A DNA stretch of 7,317 bases from an uncultured Leptolyngbya sp. GTDB lineage: Bacteria; Cyanobacteriota; Cyanobacteriia; Phormidesmidales; Phormidesmidaceae. The DNA lies in contig CALBPH010000824.1 of assembly GCA_937899365.1 (NCBI GenBank), forward strand, positions 1-7,317. Direction: 5' to 3'. The position numbers and the translations under genes are program-made. A model generated the notes under the pieces. That model searched no databases. It had not been told where the DNA came from and worked only from the letters and a program-made list of their open reading frames with translations. Shown here one piece after another: positions 5,284-7,317 of this stretch. Numbering within the stretch: the first letter of the stretch is position 1; every line of letters starts with the position of its first letter.

Positions 5284-6144
5284 CTAAGAAACAGGAGTGA
5301 TGCTAGCAATCACGCCACCCTGTCTGTGAATACGCTGATACTCCTGGGACAGTTTGTCATAGGGCACCATGTATACCTTATTGGCTCGACGGAACTTAGA
5401 CACGCGATTGACGGCCTTAGAGCGATAGCTCGTTACCTCAACGCGATAAACCTTGCCGTTAGAGCTAGCGCCGACGCCATGACGAGTACGAGAAGAATCC
5501 GTAGGCACCTGGAATGCGGCACCATCTGACGATGGAGATACAACAGGTGTCGCTACCGAATTGATTACCAAGGCGTTCAAGCGAGGCTTCTTGCCGTTGA
5601 TACTGCCCTTAAGGGAGCTGCTTGAGGCACCGCGCACCAATTCAAAGGTGTGGGTAAAGCCAACCATATTGCTAGCTTCGGTCTTATAGCCACGAATGTA
5701 GGGCACAAAGTCCTGACCAAAGACATTCTGATACTCATCACTATCAAGATAGGAATCGATATCAGCTTCAAAGCCTTCAGTATCTAAAACTGCGCTGTGG
5801 GCTTTCATTTCCTCAAAGCTGTTGGGGGCACGCCCTAACAGATGACGGAAGTTAAGTTCAATGCTGCGGTAGCGGGGGCAGCTCTCAAAGAAGCGTGCAC
5901 GGTACAGGTCAGACTTTGCCACTGCTCGGACAAAATCCCGTACAGTCAGCTCACCGCGCTTGAACTGAGACTCGGGCACCGCCAAGCGCTCACTTTCCAT
6001 AACGTAGGCATTACCTAAAACCTGTCGGTAGACGGCTTTGATAATAGACTCGAGGCCCTCACTATCGAGGCCAGGAACCCACTCGACCGGAGGGGTCTCG
6101 TCGAAAAGGCTAACGCCCAATCGTGAAGCTGGTCCAAAAGCCAT
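5284..6144 (-). CDS. cpeC: Phycoerythrin rod linker CpeC
   Basis: The 286-residue protein is the longest linker here and first of the set. It starts MAFGPASRLGVSLFDETPPV, a CpeC-type N-terminus also resembling CpcC. The PBS-linker domain (about 25-155) has IIKAVYRQVLGNAYVMESER (34-53), DFVRAVAKSDLYRARFF (70-86), YRSIELNFRHLLGRAP (92-107), GFEADIDSYLDSDEYQ (124-139) and FVPYIRGYKTEA. A longer spacer (about 160-230, with TFELVRGASSSSLKG) precedes the CpcD-like domain (about 230-286), with KVYMVPYDKLSQEYQRIHRQ (256-275). In relatives CpeC is the PE linker nearest the phycocyanin-containing part of the rod. AGGAGA lies 8 nt before the ATG. A phycocyanin CpcC was considered, but the FDETPPVEW segment and the cpe neighbours favour CpeC. 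Confidence 0.94.
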   Translation of the reverse strand: MAFGPASRLGVSLFDETPPVEWVPGLDSEGLESIIKAVYRQVLGNAYVMESERLAVPESQFKRGELTVRDFVRAVAKSDLYRARFFESCPRYRSIELNFRHLLGRAPNSFEEMKAHSAVLDTEGFEADIDSYLDSDEYQNVFGQDFVPYIRGYKTEASNMVGFTHTFELVRGASSSSLKGSINGKKPRLNALVINSVATPVVSPSSDGAAFQVPTDSSRTRHGVGASSNGKVYRVEVTSYRSKAVNRVSKFRRANKVYMVPYDKLSQEYQRIHRQGGVIASITPVS

Positions 6145-6437
6145 TAATGCTATCTCCTAGATGACAACAATGGTCTAAAAATTATCTCAGAATGTTAAGA
6201 AGCTTAAGCTGACTAGGCCTTTAAAGCGATTCTAAACCCCCGGCATGAACCTTAAAATCAGCGGTTTGCTGACTTAGCGAGCTCAGGAAGTAGTTCAGAT
6301 AAGTCGTACTGAAACTAAGCATAAACACTCGTTAATGTTCATCTTCGTACATAAAAGTGGTCTCTAATCGTCAAGAATTATGAACCGAATTGTGAAGTAA
6401 CTCACCAGGGCCAAAATCAAATGAAAACATCCTGGAA

Positions 6438-6466
6438 AATAAAGCTGTAAATTACTTGACTGACAA
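6438..6466 (-). promoter_or_regulatory. Candidate cpeC promoter
   Basis: TTGTCA (6466-6461) and TTTATT (6443-6438) are 17 nt apart. The -35 is good and the -10 mediocre. A start near 6431 would give a leader of about 287 nt. The pair was selected by eye in AT-rich sequence. Confidence 0.35.
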
Positions 6467-6508
6467 GGACTTTAAGCTTTGAGCAGCATGTTTGAAAATA
6501 GGTAAGGA

Positions 6509-6529
6509 ATCCCAGTGAATAACTGGGAT
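6509..6529. repeat. Perfect hairpin between the ankyrin gene and cpeC
   Basis: ATCCCAGT and ACTGGGAT form an 8-bp stem around GAATA. It lies about 115 nt after the ankyrin stop and upstream of the candidate cpeC promoter. With no U-tract on the minus strand it is a weak terminator candidate; it could also be an operator-like dyad. Confidence 0.6.
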
Positions 6530-6564
6530 AAAGATACAAAACTATACAGTTTATCGTCGATTCT

Positions 6565-6596
6565 GAGACATATGTGACTAAGAGTCGGAGTGTCTC
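6565..6596. repeat. Nested inverted repeat downstream of the ankyrin gene
   Basis: GAGACA (6565-6570) pairs with TGTCTC (6591-6596), and inside them GACT (6576-6579) pairs with AGTC (6583-6586). This gives an imperfect stem starting about 48 nt after the ankyrin stop. It probably forms the 3' structure of that mRNA, but no U-run supports intrinsic termination. Confidence 0.4.
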
Positions 6597-6644
6597 GGCG
6601 GATTGGTGCTCTGCCGTTTACAGTCCTATAGGCACATGGCAATT

Positions 6645-7317
6645 TTACTCAACACCTGCCTGGCGCAGAATGGCAACGGCCTGACTTGATCGGAATGATT
6701 GCTGAGCTTCACTGAGGGCAGTACCTCCCCAGCGATTTTGGGGGGTAGTATCGGCTCCATGTCTAATCAGCATTTCCATAATGTCAATATCACCTCGGCT
6801 GGAGGCCATCATCAGCGGTGTCCAGCCACCAATATTGGCCGTATTTACCTTGGCCCCTAGCCGGATTAAGCTGGCTACGGTGGGGCCATGGCCATTACTG
6901 ACGGCCAGATACAGGGCAGTGTCACCAATTTTATTGGTGTGATGAAGGTTTTCACCGCGCTGGCATAGCTGCTCTACGATATCTGCGTGGCCTTGGCGTG
7001 CCATTAAGAGCAAGATGGTTTCTTGGTAGCGGTTACAGACGCTGGCATCGGTTTGGGCCCTATGGTTTAGCAGGGCAAGGACGATATCGCGCTGATCGGT
7101 TTCAGCGGCATAAAGGATGGCGGTGTAGTTGACCTCGTTACGGGTATTTGCATTGGCTCCCACGCTGAGTAACAGTTCGACAACGGGGAGATAACCTTCG
7201 GCTGCCGCCCACATCAGCCCGGTACAGCTGCGCCAGATGCCTTCAATGTCTGCGCCAGCGGCCAGGAGGGTGTTGACCTTGGCGATATCTCCACGTAGAC
7301 AGGCAGTGACAAAGGGG
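6645..7317 (-). CDS. Ankyrin-repeat protein, 5' end outside the window
   Basis: The frame is open from the window edge to TAA at 6647-6645, about 223 residues visible. It is built of roughly six and a half 33-residue ankyrin repeats. Clear ones start near FVTACLRGDIAKVNTLLAAG, LMWAAAEGYLPVVELLLSVG, ILYAAETDQRDIVLALL, LLLMARQGHADIVEQL, LYLAVSNGHGPTVASLIRLG and LMMASSRGDIDIMEMLIRHG; a last degenerate repeat ends AVAILRQAGVE. Several repeats end in the usual G-TPL or G-TAL turn (for example GGWTPL and GDTAL). Such proteins bind other proteins; the partner cannot be read from the sequence. I see no signal peptide or membrane segment in the visible part. An ATG at 7214-7212 is internal, not the start. 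The gene points toward cpeC but is 500 nt away with hairpins between, so a role in PE biology is unproven. Confidence 0.88.
   Translation of the reverse strand, partial: PFVTACLRGDIAKVNTLLAAGADIEGIWRSCTGLMWAAAEGYLPVVELLLSVGANANTRNEVNYTAILYAAETDQRDIVLALLNHRAQTDASVCNRYQETILLLMARQGHADIVEQLCQRGENLHHTNKIGDTALYLAVSNGHGPTVASLIRLGAKVNTANIGGWTPLMMASSRGDIDIMEMLIRHGADTTPQNRWGGTALSEAQQSFRSSQAVAILRQAGVE

Larger units (their letters stand above)
6145..6644 (-). promoter_or_regulatory. 500-nt region upstream of cpeC, promoter and leader
   Basis: No gene is recognisable. Features seen: a candidate promoter (6438-6466); an alternative -35-like TTGACG (6374-6369) without a good -10; a hairpin TCAGC/GCTGA (6258-6272), followed in the transcript by UUUU, that resembles a weak attenuator; an imperfect stem AGTTCAG/CTGA-AACT (6292-6317); a palindrome AGCTTAAGCT (6201-6210); and the cpeC ribosome site. 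I looked for the L-box of the Fremyella Rca system (two TTGCACA spaced by 4) on both strands and found none. I also found no long inverted repeat like the stem reported in the Fremyella cpeC leader. Confidence 0.45.

Noticed and set aside
1..7317. CRISPR array, tRNA or rRNA gene, integrase or transposase
   Set aside because: No regularly spaced repeats, RNA-gene signatures or recombinase-like frames were seen anywhere in the window.

Overview
The window is a piece of a phycoerythrin (PE) gene cluster from a PE-producing cyanobacterium. Every confident gene lies on the minus strand, so transcription runs from high to low coordinates. Phycobilisome rod linkers, PE bilin lyases and the PE regulator CpeR occur only in this kind of organism. 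A HIP1 octamer (GCGATCGC, 1242-1249) also fits cyanobacteria. Genus cannot be told from this window.

Layout in transcription order: the 3' part of an ankyrin-repeat gene (7317-6645); a 500-nt gap with two hairpins and a candidate promoter; cpeC (6144-5284); cpeD (5177-4437); an intrinsic terminator (4415-4385); a 491-nt gap with a good candidate promoter (4245-4217); two tandem cpeE-type linkers (3945-3184 and 3075-2320) with a perfect 40-bp palindrome between them; a terminator-like hairpin (2290-2256); cpeS (2024-1497); a 312-nt non-coding gap; cpeT (1184-570) interrupted by one in-frame TAA; cpeR (503 or 569 to 198); a 155-nt promoter-sized gap; and the first 14 codons of cpeB (42-1). This is the cpeCDESTR order known from Fremyella, with an extra cpeE and with the cpeB structural gene directly after cpeR.

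How the parts work together: CpeB, with CpeA presumably just outside the window, forms the PE hexamers. CpeC, CpeD and the two CpeE proteins join those hexamers into rods. CpeS and CpeT belong to the families that attach phycoerythrobilin to PE cysteines. CpeR activates cpeBA transcription in relatives.

Most notable points: the nonsense codon in an otherwise intact cpeT; the 40-bp palindrome placed exactly between the two cpeE copies; the terminator plus promoter that split the classical operon after cpeD; the duplicated cpeE, whose two copies share one lone cysteine; and a perfect 17-bp tandem duplication at the cpeT/cpeR junction. This is a known type of system with local oddities. I do not see a wholly new system.
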